This document shows, piece after piece, positions 51,301 to 61,877 of a stretch of DNA of 64,000 nt; within the stretch, counting starts at the first letter, position 1, and every line of letters starts with the position of its first letter. The stretch comes from Perkinsus marinus ATCC 50983 (taxonomy: Eukaryota > Perkinsozoa > Perkinsida > Perkinsidae), in the NCBI RefSeq assembly GCF_000006405.1, contig NW_003211397.1, positions 103,932 through 167,931 on the forward strand, written 5' to 3'. The position numbers and the translations under genes were made by a program. Under the pieces are notes generated by a model, which was not told the origin of the DNA, did not search any database, and saw only the letters and a list, made by a program, of their open reading frames with translations.

Positions 51301-52242
51301 GGGCGTGAGCTTGGTTTCCGCCTCGATGGGGAACTAGGACGGGCGTGGACGGTCCACGGTGGATCGGCTGATACCATACTTGTGTTCCTCTCGCGGATGG
51401 CGTAATTGGGAGTCCTCACAGAGTGTCTGGAACGTGAAGCTTCGGAAAAAGAACAAGAGGGAACGCTCTCATGGATCTTGACACCCGAGGGAATGTTCTG
51501 AAGTTCGGGATCTGAACTTAAGGAGGGTTGCAGTAAGATCCTTTCGGGTAGCATCCAGGGATGGTATCACAGAGGTTTTCACAGAACCTAAATCTGCCAT
51601 TGAAGCAACGGCCCGCTCTGCTACGCATCCTCAGCATACTCGGATCGTCTGATAACGTTTCGCGAAGCGTGAAGTTTGAGTCTGTTAGTGCAGTGCCCCT
51701 GGAGCCGCTCCAGTGGAGCGGTCCGCTCCGCTCGAGTTAACGATTGCCCAGCCCGCTATTAGCCAACGAGGAAAATTGGTTCCATCAGATTATCGGATTC
51801 TGATATACAGGAAGTGATTACTAGATGTGTTGTGCCAGTTTAGATACACAGCGCATATAGTTGACTCGTTGAGATCAAATAACTCGATGAGTCCACACAC
51901 TCATACATAGCTGCGATGAGGGACTTTTCATCAGCAAGAACACGAACAACTGCGACTCATCGGGTATCTGGTTGTGATGAGTCAACTCAGCAGAAGATGA
52001 TACTTAAGGACGGTAACTTGAGGTAATTCTGAATTCTCTATAACTTTATTCAGAGAGGTAAATAGTAAGCATCTCAGCAATTCCCGAGTTGCGAAGAGTA
52101 GTCGATAAAAACGTTCCCGATGCCACGTTGCAATGAGCGCCCGACAGGCGGAGAGCCCTCTGGCGCAGTTTTTATCGCAGTTAGTAGCGTTCTTGTACTG
52201 GTTACTCAACAAGTATCCAGGATATGCACAAGACATCATATT
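51301..52242 (+). other. Intergenic, no gene recognised
   Basis: 942 nt. A GC-rich stretch of small inverted repeats lies near 51.69-51.74 kb (gagcggtccgctc). No ORF with a motif. Confidence 0.4.
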
Positions 52243-54243
52243 TCAATCATCAGGATCAATGCCTTCGCTCTGTTGCCCTTCACGTGACTTCAAATCTTCA
52301 CAAAGCTGGCGGAGATCAGCTCTGACATCGGGCGCGGTACTGAGGAGATGATATATCTCAACCCGGAGATCGAGGGAGACCAGGAACTGGGAATGATCTA
52401 AGAAGTTGAGAACGTCAACAAGTTCAGCAATGTTCTCTTCTAGCGGATCCAAAGTTCGTTCAGCGATATTCTCAACCGCACGCAGAAGTTTCTCAGCTTC
52501 ATAATCATCTTCGGGGACGTTGAAATATTGCTCGAGTCCTCTATAAATATACCCTATCTCCTGAGCTGTCTCGTCAAGCTGTTCTGCAGTTGATACAAGG
52601 AAGTCCTGACTGACTTTCCTGATAGCCGCGGCAAACTTTCTCACTACAGTACTGGTGTCCACGAAGAAGAGCTGCGTCCGAATGCCCCCAGGACAGACTT
52701 GCCCTACTGCGTCCACGTACTGCGAGCACTGACTCACGAAATCTCGGGAAGCATCGAGATCATCTGCCGCAATACATGGCGCAAGTAGTTCGCTAATTGG
52801 ACCAACATGAACACTGTATGCATCGACGAGCTTATGAGCTTCTCGCAGGTCCTCGACCAAGACACTTCTGATTCGCTCTCTTGAACTTGTCAATAACTCC
52901 GGGTCGACAACAACCAGGTTTTCTTTCTCTACGCCCGAATGGGGGAAAAGCCGAGACTCCATATTGTGAAATGTATTCGCGAACGACTCGATGCCTGCGA
53001 TAAAAGATTCGAAGGTTTCGAGGATTTTGCCTTGACTCGGAGACAGCACCACTCGGCCGTCATCATCGAGGTCAATTTCGATTCGTATAGTCGGGGTTAG
53101 CTTTGCTTCTTCTATTCTTTCAACCCACTCCTCAAGGCAGCTCTCCACCCACTGTGAGACCTTGTGCCCGACCATGACGTCAAACATATGAAAAACGCTA
53201 TGCTGCTCGGAATGAAGATGCGCTTGCATATTTGTTTGCAAGAAGTCCAAATGGACGCCCAAATTGTCCACCATGTCTCGCCTGGCGAATTCCCTCCAAT
53301 AACAGTTGACAATATTAGAAACTCCCCTCTGATAGACTCTCGATTGCTCCGCAAAATCAGTGAACCTCAAGGCACCAGGGAACTGATTGCTGTTCCGTCT
53401 TAGAGAGCTTCTTCTCTCGACCCTTGCCCGACTTGACTTAACGCGTCTGATTCGGAAGCATCCTCTTCCACTGTAGACCAATTTGTTTACTTCAATACGA
53501 GGGTCATGTCGAGACCAGTCGGTGATGAGAAGACGTAGAGTTAGCGCTTCTCCTAAGGCTACCCAGCACACCCGAAGTGAGCGCAACACCAAGATGGAAA
53601 ATCTTAGCCGACGAGTCAGTTGATGAGATCGGTCCGGAATGGTAGGTATCAGTGCTTGTTGAGGTTTCCTGGTTAACTCCATTATTCGCTGTTTCATATG
53701 GAATTCCGATTGACCAATTCCCAACGCGTGCTTCGTGAGAGCTGCGCTAAACTCATCCTTCACTCCCTGTATTATACGCTTTACCGCAACTCCGAGAACC
53801 TTCTGTGGCTTTTTCATCTGCGACTTCGACAAGAGATATTTTAACGTTCGCAGGCACATGTCACCGACCCGTTGTTTCATACAGAGCGGCATGCTGAAGC
53901 CGAACTCTCGGCATTTGACTCGCACCCAATGATCAAGTTCCATCTTTTGGAATGCATTCCCACGGCATTCTTTGGCCCAGTCAACTCGAGCACTGAAGTT
54001 CGCTGGATCTTCACAACGGAATCGTATACGAAGTCTTGGCACTCGTTTTATCATAGGCCCTTCGCCCGGAACTATGACCAGGAACTTTTTGTTTATCGCA
54101 AGGTAGCTCCGCACGCTACACGGTAGAAAGAGTATTTGACCATCACGCAGATGAAGAACGTCAGCTGAGGGTTGTCCGTTTGCCTCGTACTCAGCGCACC
54201 ATTTAAGCCAGTCTTCAGGGGTTTTACTTTCGTACTCATTCAT
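52243..54243 (-). CDS. Dynein heavy-chain tail-like protein
   Basis: Minus strand, 666 aa, single exon. Mostly alpha-helical and charged. The C-terminal third resembles the N-terminal tail of axonemal dynein heavy chains: ILETFESFIAGIESFANTF, then LFFVDTSTVVRKFAAAIRKV, and a helical block FNVPEDDYEAEKLLRAVENI followed by a FLDHSQFLVSLDLR-like segment. Dynein heavy chains are normally ~4000 aa with six AAA modules; none is present here, and no continuation exon was found downstream. Either a stand-alone tail protein, a truncated gene, or a gene whose other exons I could not detect. The N-terminal half (including an RVERRSSLRRNS basic stretch) is unassigned. Confidence 0.6.
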   Translation of the reverse strand: MNEYESKTPEDWLKWCAEYEANGQPSADVLHLRDGQILFLPCSVRSYLAINKKFLVIVPGEGPMIKRVPRLRIRFRCEDPANFSARVDWAKECRGNAFQKMELDHWVRVKCREFGFSMPLCMKQRVGDMCLRTLKYLLSKSQMKKPQKVLGVAVKRIIQGVKDEFSAALTKHALGIGQSEFHMKQRIMELTRKPQQALIPTIPDRSHQLTRRLRFSILVLRSLRVCWVALGEALTLRLLITDWSRHDPRIEVNKLVYSGRGCFRIRRVKSSRARVERRSSLRRNSNQFPGALRFTDFAEQSRVYQRGVSNIVNCYWREFARRDMVDNLGVHLDFLQTNMQAHLHSEQHSVFHMFDVMVGHKVSQWVESCLEEWVERIEEAKLTPTIRIEIDLDDDGRVVLSPSQGKILETFESFIAGIESFANTFHNMESRLFPHSGVEKENLVVVDPELLTSSRERIRSVLVEDLREAHKLVDAYSVHVGPISELLAPCIAADDLDASRDFVSQCSQYVDAVGQVCPGGIRTQLFFVDTSTVVRKFAAAIRKVSQDFLVSTAEQLDETAQEIGYIYRGLEQYFNVPEDDYEAEKLLRAVENIAERTLDPLEENIAELVDVLNFLDHSQFLVSLDLRVEIYHLLSTAPDVRADLRQLCEDLKSREGQQSEGIDPDD

Positions 54244-55623
54244 GTTGTCATAAAGCTCTAGCGGTAGTTCTCTCGAACGCAGTGCTGGTGTTAGTGCGTC
54301 TAACCTGATGTGACACGGATGAAGTTGAATTTACAACGAGGGAATCGACTGTACCTCATTTTCTCACGTCTCGGGTTGTTGGTGGATGAATCGCAGGTCA
54401 TCGTAAATTGGCCAACGAACTGTTCAGATTCGCTTCCGTCCAAGCTGGTGATCAACTCCACGGCAATTTGAATGCAGAAAATACCACGATTTCGTCATCA
54501 TCGGTTGGCGTTAGGCAGACATGCAGAGTTGACATTAGTTTCGTAGTCATCAAATGGTCATCCTTCACTCGAAGTCAATCGTCTACCTCAACGATGATGA
54601 CGAACTAGTTTCATGACGAACGATGAACTCTTGTATCGCTCTTACCCATACGGCTCAGTCACGCTGCTGTTGCTCCTTTTCGTTCAATGCTTCGGTTGCG
54701 ATACGTTGCTCCATCTTTTCTGAATCAGGAATTCTAGTAGAAAGATTGACGACTGTTATGCGGCCGTCGAGAGTTCTACAACGGGCAATGCATAACGAAA
54801 TGGCCACTAGTCTCGACTTTTGCAGTATATCACAGCCCTTGTCGCACTATACCTATTTTCTCCAAGGTGACTGATTTGATTGGGAGTATTTTGGGTCGAC
54901 ACAAAACGTGCTTCGACTCGGCGGGTTCGCAATAAAGCTGGCCAGACTGAGAAGACCAGAACTGGGGAAATCTTGAGACTTCCAGTTGTAAGCTCGAATA
55001 GAAAGACTGCGTTTGATGGTAACGGACTATGTTCATCTGTTCACCTTGCCCAGGACTTCCGAAATGACTGCTTGCTTAGCTGAGTCAATGTTCGTGGGAT
55101 GAGGAGCCTCCATTGCAATTAATAAAAGCGCAAAAATGAGTCGTCACACATGCAGAGATGAGGAAGCGTTTCTGTGCGACATCATCGCTATCCAGTGTAT
55201 CCAGAGTAAGAGTATCCTGCAGTGAGGAGTAAGCCCAACAATCATGGTAACTGCCGAGTTGCGATTTTGCGCGCCGTCACGCGCATGCCATGATGATCGA
55301 TTCGAGCGGTGTGCGCGTGCGCCATTACTCGCCATGGCATAGTCAGCTTACTATTTTACGTAAATGAGTGACGAGCAACGAAACTAATAAATTGCAATAT
55401 TATTGGAGACCACCTCTCCGTTACAGGGCATGCGGTCAGGATTCTTTGAGTGCTGAAATTGAGTAACGTGCAGCGTACCGCGTCGCTGTGCCATGAAGAT
55501 GAGAGTACTCTGTGCCGGGTAATTGTGTACCAGGTTACTAACCCGAGGTTAGTGTGTGATAATAATCAAGGAAGATCCTTTCAATCGCGAAGCGGCTCAA
55601 TCCTCGTTATCGCTGTATCATCA
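54244..55623 (+). other. Intergenic; possible minus-strand exon near 54.65-54.81 kb
   Basis: A minus-strand open stretch (about 54810-54647, ending EQQQRD) has protein-like composition but no motif or clear splice partner. Plus-strand ORFs here are featureless. Confidence 0.3.
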
Positions 55624-55694
55624 GCGCTCGTAGTGTAACGGTATCATACAAGCTTCCCATGCTTGTGTCCCGGGTTCGACTCCCGGCGGGCGCA
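55624..55694 (+). tRNA. tRNA-Gly(CCC)
   Basis: Full cloverleaf: acceptor GCGCTCG/CGGGCGC (one G-U), D arm with GTGTAACGGTATCA, anticodon stem CAAGC/GCTTG with loop TTCCCAT giving anticodon CCC, T arm CCCGGGTTCGACTCCCGG, discriminator A. No intron. Confidence 0.95.
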
Positions 55695-55772
55695 GGTCTT
55701 TAGTGATAGTTATCTGATGCGCACTTGCTTCACGTTGAATTAGAAACCGCTCAATCAGGACATACATCACTA

Positions 55773-55856
55773 GCGCTCGAAATTTGATGGTATCATGCAA
55801 GTTTTCCGAGCTTTTTCCGGGAAATCCTTCTCGAGGAATGACTCCCGTTAGGCGCA
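55773..55856 (+). pseudogene. Degenerate tRNA-Gly copy
   Basis: Begins GCGCTCG and keeps GGTATCATGCAAG and the closing GACTCCCG...GGCGCA of the tRNA-Gly 150 bp upstream. The anticodon arm is altered and about 13 nt have been added between D and T arms, so it cannot fold normally. Confidence 0.7.
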
Positions 55857-56322
55857 GACGCTGATCCAGGAAAATCCCCATGAGTCCTTCCACAGACTGA
55901 CTGTTGTACTCAACACTATCAATGCAAGTATGAAGAATTATTCTCAGCGCGTGGTACATCGTCTTGACACAACGGTTTTACCCTCGGTGTTTGTCCTCAA
56001 CATTCTGATCTTGAGGTCGCTGACTTTGTACTCCTCTGAGTTTTCGCCCGACCGAAGGATGTACCACTTCAAGGGCGATGCATAAATTATTCGGACATTT
56101 CCATCCATATTCTTCCGAAAGGAGACATTCGTTTCTTTATTATCATATCTTGCACGAGCCGAGTATAATATGAATCCAACCATCACCCAGAGGATCAATT
56201 GAGCTTGGTGACTGATTCACATTCGATCAAACTTGAACTCAACAGTTGGAATCCACACGTCAGCATACGAGGGAATAACAAACGATCAATGCTATGTACA
56301 CGCAGGCGAGGACAATCCAAAG
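55857..56322 (-). other. Possible 3' exons of the IPK-C2 gene
   Basis: The minus strand contains a hydrophobic open stretch just after 56327 (LWIVLACVYIALIVCYSLV) and another at 56198-55944 starting ILWVMVGFILYSA and then polar. Both could be further membrane exons of the gene ending at 56323, but the splice phases could not be made to agree with certainty. Confidence 0.35.
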
Positions 56323-59300
56323 CTAGTGATTTGGGTTAGCTGCCCCAGTGTCGGGAAAAACTGGTGAAAGTGGTGAGTCGAAGAAGCAATAGGAAAACAA
56401 TACATGGAGAATAAAATGCCCAGCAAGCAACTCAGCACGCGGATGGCGAGGAAATGTCCCCACAGGTAGTCGGCACAAAATTCCGGACAAAATCTTGATA
56501 AGCCCCGCCGGTGTCAATGTCACCACCACTGAAAGAATCCAAATCGTCGCCCATACGAAACTATTCGCGGTCACCTTATCGGGAAAAGTCCATCACAGAA
56601 TGCCCGATCGAAGGCCGTTACCTCGCCACCTGTTATCGCTTGCAGGAAGTCCTTGCCGGTAGCCTCGTCACTGAAGAGCACCAGCTGCAGTGACGAGGAC
56701 GGACCTTCTTACACTCTCGTAATGGCGAATTCAAAGAGTTCCCCCAATCCTTTCGAGCCACCCCAAATTGGATCCAGCGAGTCAGTGACGACCGAGGTCT
56801 GCTGGAGGCATTGACAATTACTGGCCGACGATGCAGAACCCAACGCAGGGAAGGAATGACCAGTCGCTTCGGAAGGGCACTGAAGGATAATAACCCGGAA
56901 ATTACCAAGTGCAGCAATAACTCACTTTCCCACTGCGTATTTCTTCCACAACACACTGAGGTAAAGTGGCAGGATTCTCTATAGGCAAGTCGGTGACAGC
57001 AACGGTAACAGCCGCATCGCAGCTTCCTATGTAGTCCTTGATGGGCAGATTCCGGGCCTTCTCGACCCTCACCAAAAGACCCTCCTCAAACCTCGACTGC
57101 TCAGCATATTCGATTCGCTTTAAACTGACGTAAAGGAGTGAGGCTTCCCCACGCGAATTCCTCGTTAGAAAATCATCGTTGTCGCAATCCATGAGGAAGA
57201 GGACGTAGCTCGTAAAGACTTCAGTCGACAATGACGACAAGTCGACCGGAATAGCCACTCGTCCCACAAAGTCGTTCTCTGTGATTGAATCGTAATCCCA
57301 CACTTCAAAAACTACGCTCCGCCATTTTTCTGCTAAATATCTGCCGTAGTACACTCGAGCAGTCTCGTAAAAGAGACGATGAACAGCACAGAGGTAGTGG
57401 TTCCAGTATTTAGTTCTTTTATGCTGTTCCTCAAGGCCCAACTTGGCGTGCTTTGCCGGTGTGTTCAACTCCGATCGACCCCAGTCGAAGAGGACCACTT
57501 GAGTATTCGGTGTCCCCAGAGAGTCGAACCCATCCGCATCGAATCCAAGGGCGACACTACTGCCCACCCACATCTGTGGTATCTTTACCTCGCTAAGTGC
57601 AGCACAGATTTTGCAAAGCTTCCGTAGTATTTGAAGCAAAACAAGCTCGATAAACTCCTCGGGCGTGCGCGATTCGCATAGAGGACCATCAGGAGAATAA
57701 GCATGACGCATGTCTAGAAAAAATGTGAGGAAGTCTTGCGCACTCAGGCGCTGGTACTGTAGTCGTCGGGCTTGACTCTTGTACATCTGAGGACGATTCA
57801 TGTCGAGAATAAATAGGGCTGAGCCGAGAATCGAACCCGGGACCTCGCGCACCCGAAGCGCGAATCATACCACTAGACCACACAGCCACATACAAACTCT
57901 CACCCACAATACGAGCCCCCCAGTACTTTCAGTGCCGCACTCGGATCCATACTCTCCAAGCTCCACGGTGCACCCCCAAAGCCTTCCAGACGGAATCCCT
58001 CCACTTGTGAATTCGTGTGCTTATCAATCCGATGACCCCTCCAAGCTCGGAAACGACTCTTCCCCTACACACACAAAATATGTTGGCAACAGCAACCTTT
58101 CCGAATTTTCGCATCACAAGATGCACTCAAAATCTAAAGTGTTGGAGGAATATTTGTCCGATTTCCTCAGCCTAGCTCCTCACTAACTATGGAAGTTTGC
58201 ATACACATAAATTGGGGTAGGAGTGTAAAGAGACCAACAAGAAAATTTCATATTGTCACCAACACATGTGCATATTCCTCCACACGCGACTAATTTCCCG
58301 ACTACCTGCCAGCCCGCAACAGCAGTGACTTCGCCCATTTTAATATCAAGTAACCTCAAGTGCTTGAAACCGTCATGCAGATTCCGTATTAAGATGAGGT
58401 CTCGTTCCTCAATCACTTCAGCTGCGCTCACAGGCGACTTGCCATTGGCACTACCACTCGCATCACTCGAGGCTTTCACTGGACGCCTTACACGGAGACG
58501 GCAGACGCCTGAAGAACGCCTTTAGATCTGGACACTTGAGTGCTTTTCTCACCAGCATATTCTAGCATGTAATCGCTGATTCCCCACGACTTGGAACTCT
58601 CATCAGCCGCATTCTCTGTTTTTCTCAGCGCATTGATCTCATCGTAAAAATCAACTTCATCAGCAGCTCTCGAAAGATCCTTGCCGATCCAATAGTGCAC
58701 TGCCCTGCCACAACAGCACGCATGCGAGCGCTACAGACACAGCTAAAGGAATATATGCTCGCTTTCTTCAACTGAGCTCTGAAGTTTCCTCAATAATTAT
58801 AGGAGTTTATATACAAGTTCGGGTAGAAAATCACCAAAATCAATAGGAATTTCTCAGATTTTCTCTATTGTTACCAACATGTGTCGTTGACCATGTGAAT
58901 ATTTTCCCACTTTGGCTATCGCAGAGCATAATTTCCAATGGACAACTTGCCGTAAAGAAATCTCAACATTCCCCAAAATTTTGTGTACTAAAATCTACTT
59001 GAAAGCTATGCTAAGATCCCTTTCAGCTACCTGTGACCAGAGTAACCATCACGGTACTTGACTCTATAAAAGGCGGCAGTTCCTCCCGATTGAATGATAG
59101 GCGAGACAGGTTGTTCGAACGGCTCGCTATCGACCAACATACGTGAGCTTATCTCATCTCCAAACGTGGGCGCATCGCTGCCTATAACCACAGCCCTAGA
59201 TGACGATGTATCTCTATAAACTTGTGAATCTGGAAAAATATTATATAATCGATTTTCTAGAGCCTCTACCAGTCCCTAGTGCATCCTCCACTGAAGCGTC

Positions 59301-59348
59301 CGTGGGGCCCTCGGGTATAGTAGACGAGGAACAGCACGATGCTCCCAT
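56323..59348 (-). CDS. Inositol-polyphosphate-kinase-like domain fused to C2 domains and membrane segments (9 exons)
   Basis: Minus-strand exons inferred: 59348-59270, 59229-59031, 58704-58553, 58508-58306, 58064-57904, 57742-56926, 56879-56715, 56684-56622, 56574-56323; 2091 nt, 696 aa. N-terminus MGASCCSSS suggests myristoylation/palmitoylation. Exons 3-6 read as an IPK-family kinase: EVDFYDEINAL, LLDIKMG, AGWQ then GKSRFRAW across an intron, TNSQVEGFRLEG, VGSSVALGFD and LFDWGRSEL (catalytic-type Asp). From about residue 405 C2-type sequence follows: VVFEVWDYDSITENDFVG, and a second one at ~480-610 (GLLVRVEKARNLPIKD, TDSLDPIW, LFEFAITR). Exon 9 holds hydrophobic segments (TIWILSV...). IPKs phosphorylate inositol phosphates or PIPs; C2 domains bind membranes, so a membrane-tethered kinase is inferred. 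The 327-nt intron 2, the exon 6 acceptor and the 3' end are the least certain points. Confidence 0.68.
57816..57887 (-). tRNA. tRNA-Pro(CGG), inside an intron
   Basis: Minus-strand cloverleaf: acceptor GGCTGTG/CTCAGCC with one mismatch, D arm GGTCTAGTGGTATGATT, anticodon stem CGCGC/GCGCG with loop TTCGGGT giving CGG, T arm CCCGGGTTCGATTCTCGG. Very close to eukaryotic tRNA-Pro. It lies inside the inferred 161-nt intron 57903-57743 of the IPK-C2 gene, on the same strand. Confidence 0.95.
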
Positions 59349-59956
59349 GGTGGAAGAAAGCAAGCAATCACTGAATTTTCGGAAAACCACAATCTTAAGA
59401 AAATCTAAAAAATATAGGGGGAAATTCTCTCGTTTTTTACCCTAAAAAGTGTATAAATTTCCACTCCCCGAGAATATGTTCAAAATTTGGTATGAAATTC
59501 CTATTCAGAAACTCCAATGCCGCACACTTCCCAGACTCCCAGACACATCTCACGAACTCCACTCGAAAAATCATAAGAAATATATTTCTATTATTATTGT
59601 CGTTTTAATTCGTTGTCGAAGTCCGCCTGCTCAACAGAACAAGAAGCTTTGCAGTACATATGCACGAAGTCTGATACACATTCACACGAGTACGTACCTC
59701 CTTCCTTAGAAACTCCATACAATGAATAAGGACTCACCCTTACCTTGAACCAGTAGACTCATACCTCAACTAGTTCGGCTCCTCCACTTGTGCATACCTG
59801 CAAAGTTATGTAGTACACACAGTAGAGCATGCTAATCAACAATACGCTACTACACCAGAGTTAGTGACACATTATCACTCGTAGTCGACGTTGAGTTCTC
59901 GAAACTAGTACATCGTTTCTCTCTCTCTACCCACGTAGCCAAGAGGTTAGTTACAG
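59349..59956 (+). other. Divergent intergenic region
   Basis: 608 nt between the minus-strand IPK-C2 gene and the plus-strand HGGG gene. The AT-rich beginning may hold the promoter of the former; an upstream exon of the latter should also lie here, since its first visible exon follows an acceptor-like ttacag. Confidence 0.45.
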
Positions 59957-60269
59957 CTTGAAGACCAATGACCATGACGTGTATGCTACGCGCGGACCCA
60001 GGGCGGCAAGCAAGAGGAAACTGTGCGCCCAGGATGAGTGTCTCAAGCAGGCGAGCGAAGTTATCGAGTTACCATTGCTTTTGTCCTTCTTGCCAAGTAC
60101 ACCGTTTCTGTCTCAGGCTCGCGATGGAAGCTCGCACTGCATCACCCATGGAGGTGGTCGTCGCTGCAAGAATCCGAACTGTACGAAGAGTGCCGTGGGC
60201 AGCAGTGATCGCTGCAAGGCGCACGGTGGAGGGAGGAGATGCAGGATGGAGAAGGTCACCAACGGGTAA
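59957..60269 (+). CDS. HGGG zinc-finger repeat protein (partial, 5' exon missing)
   Basis: Begins after an acceptor-like AG with no in-frame ATG, so at least one exon lies upstream. Visible exons 59957-60059 and 60117-60269 flank a 57-nt intron (60060-60116) that is in frame. The protein carries the repeat C-x4-C...CxxHGGGxRC: KLCAQDECLKQAS, then HCITHGGGRRCKNPNC and RCKAHGGGRRC. This Cys/His repeat is known from WRKY19-type proteins of plants and from many oomycete and alveolate proteins and is thought to bind zinc; DNA binding is possible but not shown. It may continue past 60269 by splicing. Confidence 0.6.
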
Positions 60270-60957
60270 CCACCGTAGAAACTTGTGTTATTTCAAGGGA
60301 GCGTGGTACTGGATGTTACTTCTTAGAATTTTAGGTATTCGCGTAGAACTGCTTTATTACCTCATGTGGCGTCTCCTTCAATCAGACCTCACTCGTTCAT
60401 CTCCCTTTACCGTGAAGTTCATGCTCTCTTCGGAAACCTAATCGATTACTTGGGCGAGCGCTATGTCACTCCCGAGGCCGCCGGCGGAAGCTCGAGACCT
60501 TGGCCACCAACCTTAGCATCCTCGTGAGTAATTTTATGGCGCAGTGAAGGCAGTCGATTCACTAGTCGGTCGTATCGTTCACCATGCCGGAGACGTATAA
60601 CATTATACAGTATAATTCTCTATAGTAGAATTCTGTTTTTTCTGTTCGATTGGTCATTGCTATTTTCTCTAGGGTACTTCTATCTACAGTCAGGATGAAA
60701 CCGTTATAGTGGGGGTATAAATATTACATATACCTTTTTTGATATCAGAGTATGATGCCCTTCACAAATGGAGTTTTTGATATGCAAAACACTAGTCAAA
60801 AATATAGTTCACCACTACTGCACTATCGCGTTTTTTACAGAGTTTTACGCCACTTCACGTAAAACGGGTGGAACTCCATGATAATAATAGTTGATATACA
60901 GTAAATACATTTGCCGCGTATTTCAGCACTTTTGTTATACTAAAGTTTTTCTCGGGA
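60270..60957 (+). other. Intergenic, no gene recognised
   Basis: 688 nt. AT-rich towards the right, with a tataacattatacagtataa-type stretch near 60.60 kb. An overlapping ORF in another frame (59968-60441) is a shadow of the HGGG gene. Confidence 0.4.
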
Positions 60958-61877
60958 ATGTCTACTAAAAAGCAGCAACGATCTCCCACTGACATGGTCA
61001 ACGCCCGGACTAAAAATAAAGCTCTCAAAGATCAGCTCGCGAATCTCAATGTAGCTCACTGAGTTCACACTGAAAAGCTTCGAAAATCGCCATTGCCTTC
61101 AGCGTATGGCCAAGTCTGATTCAAAACAGTTGGCCGATCTAACCAAGGAAGTTGAAGAACTTCGCAACGCCGTGAAGGGGTTGATGAAGTTGAGCAAACG
61201 TGAGGGAAAGAAGCCTACTAAAATGGAGGTAATGATGATACAGTAATAGGAGAGTATGATAGCAGTAGCTCCCTGTAGTTGGATATGCTCATCCCTGGGC
61301 GAGTTCGAGAGGAGGTTATTGATGCGGCTTATGCCCCCACTCGTGAGGAGCAGACGAACAATGGGAATCACAGAGTTCACCTTTCTAGTGAGAGGGGCGC
61401 CCGTGCTCACCAAACGATTGGGCGTGAGGATGTGCGAATTGGGAAAGGCGTGGTAGTGGCACACTACAGGTAGTAATAATAAGCCTCAAACTGTCGCTGA
61501 GAAGCAGTTGAAGAGTATGCTGGGTATGGCCGCGCCGAGGGAGCAAGAAAAAAAGAAGGAAGTCGTCGCTGATAATGAGTGAGTTCCGCTTCAGCTTTTG
61601 AGCTAATGTGTTGATGACAGTGAGGAAATATTGGGAATGCTTATTGGTTTCTGTACTGTGAAATTTTTCATAATGTAGTGTGATCAGCTGAAGAAAGCAA
61701 ACATATATTCCTCATGTAGTAGTTTTATTCCCTATCAGCCTAGCTCAATCAATTCGAGAGAAGCTTCGACGGGCGAGTACCAAGGAGGAAGTCCGAGCTG
61801 CTACTAACATGGCTCGAGCCCTGGGTTTGACTTATGAGGCGGGCCTTGGTGATCGAAAGTTGAAAACACTAGCATGA
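60958..61877 (+). CDS. Charged, coiled-coil-like protein of unknown function (5 exons)
   Basis: Exons inferred: 60958-61050, 61103-61228, 61279-61423, 61470-61578, 61739-61877, with GT-AG introns of 52, 50, 46 and 160 nt; spliced length 612 nt (203 aa plus stop), phases 0,0,1,2. The protein is rich in Lys, Glu and Arg. Exon 2 (LADLTKEVEELRNAVKGLM) has heptad spacing typical of a coiled coil, and the last exon (IREKLRRASTKEEVRAATNM) is helical. No known domain. Five frame-compatible exons support a real gene; the long last intron might hide another exon. Confidence 0.62.

Noticed and set aside
51690-51740. Inverted GC-rich repeats as a terminator or transposon end
   Set aside because: Short, imperfect, and without flanking duplication or an associated ORF.
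56902-57852. C2-domain ORF as a separate gene starting at ATG 57801
   Set aside because: Kinase-type motifs run on from the upstream exons into this ORF (VGSSVALGFD, LFDWGRSEL), and the phases join at 57742, so it is better read as an internal exon.
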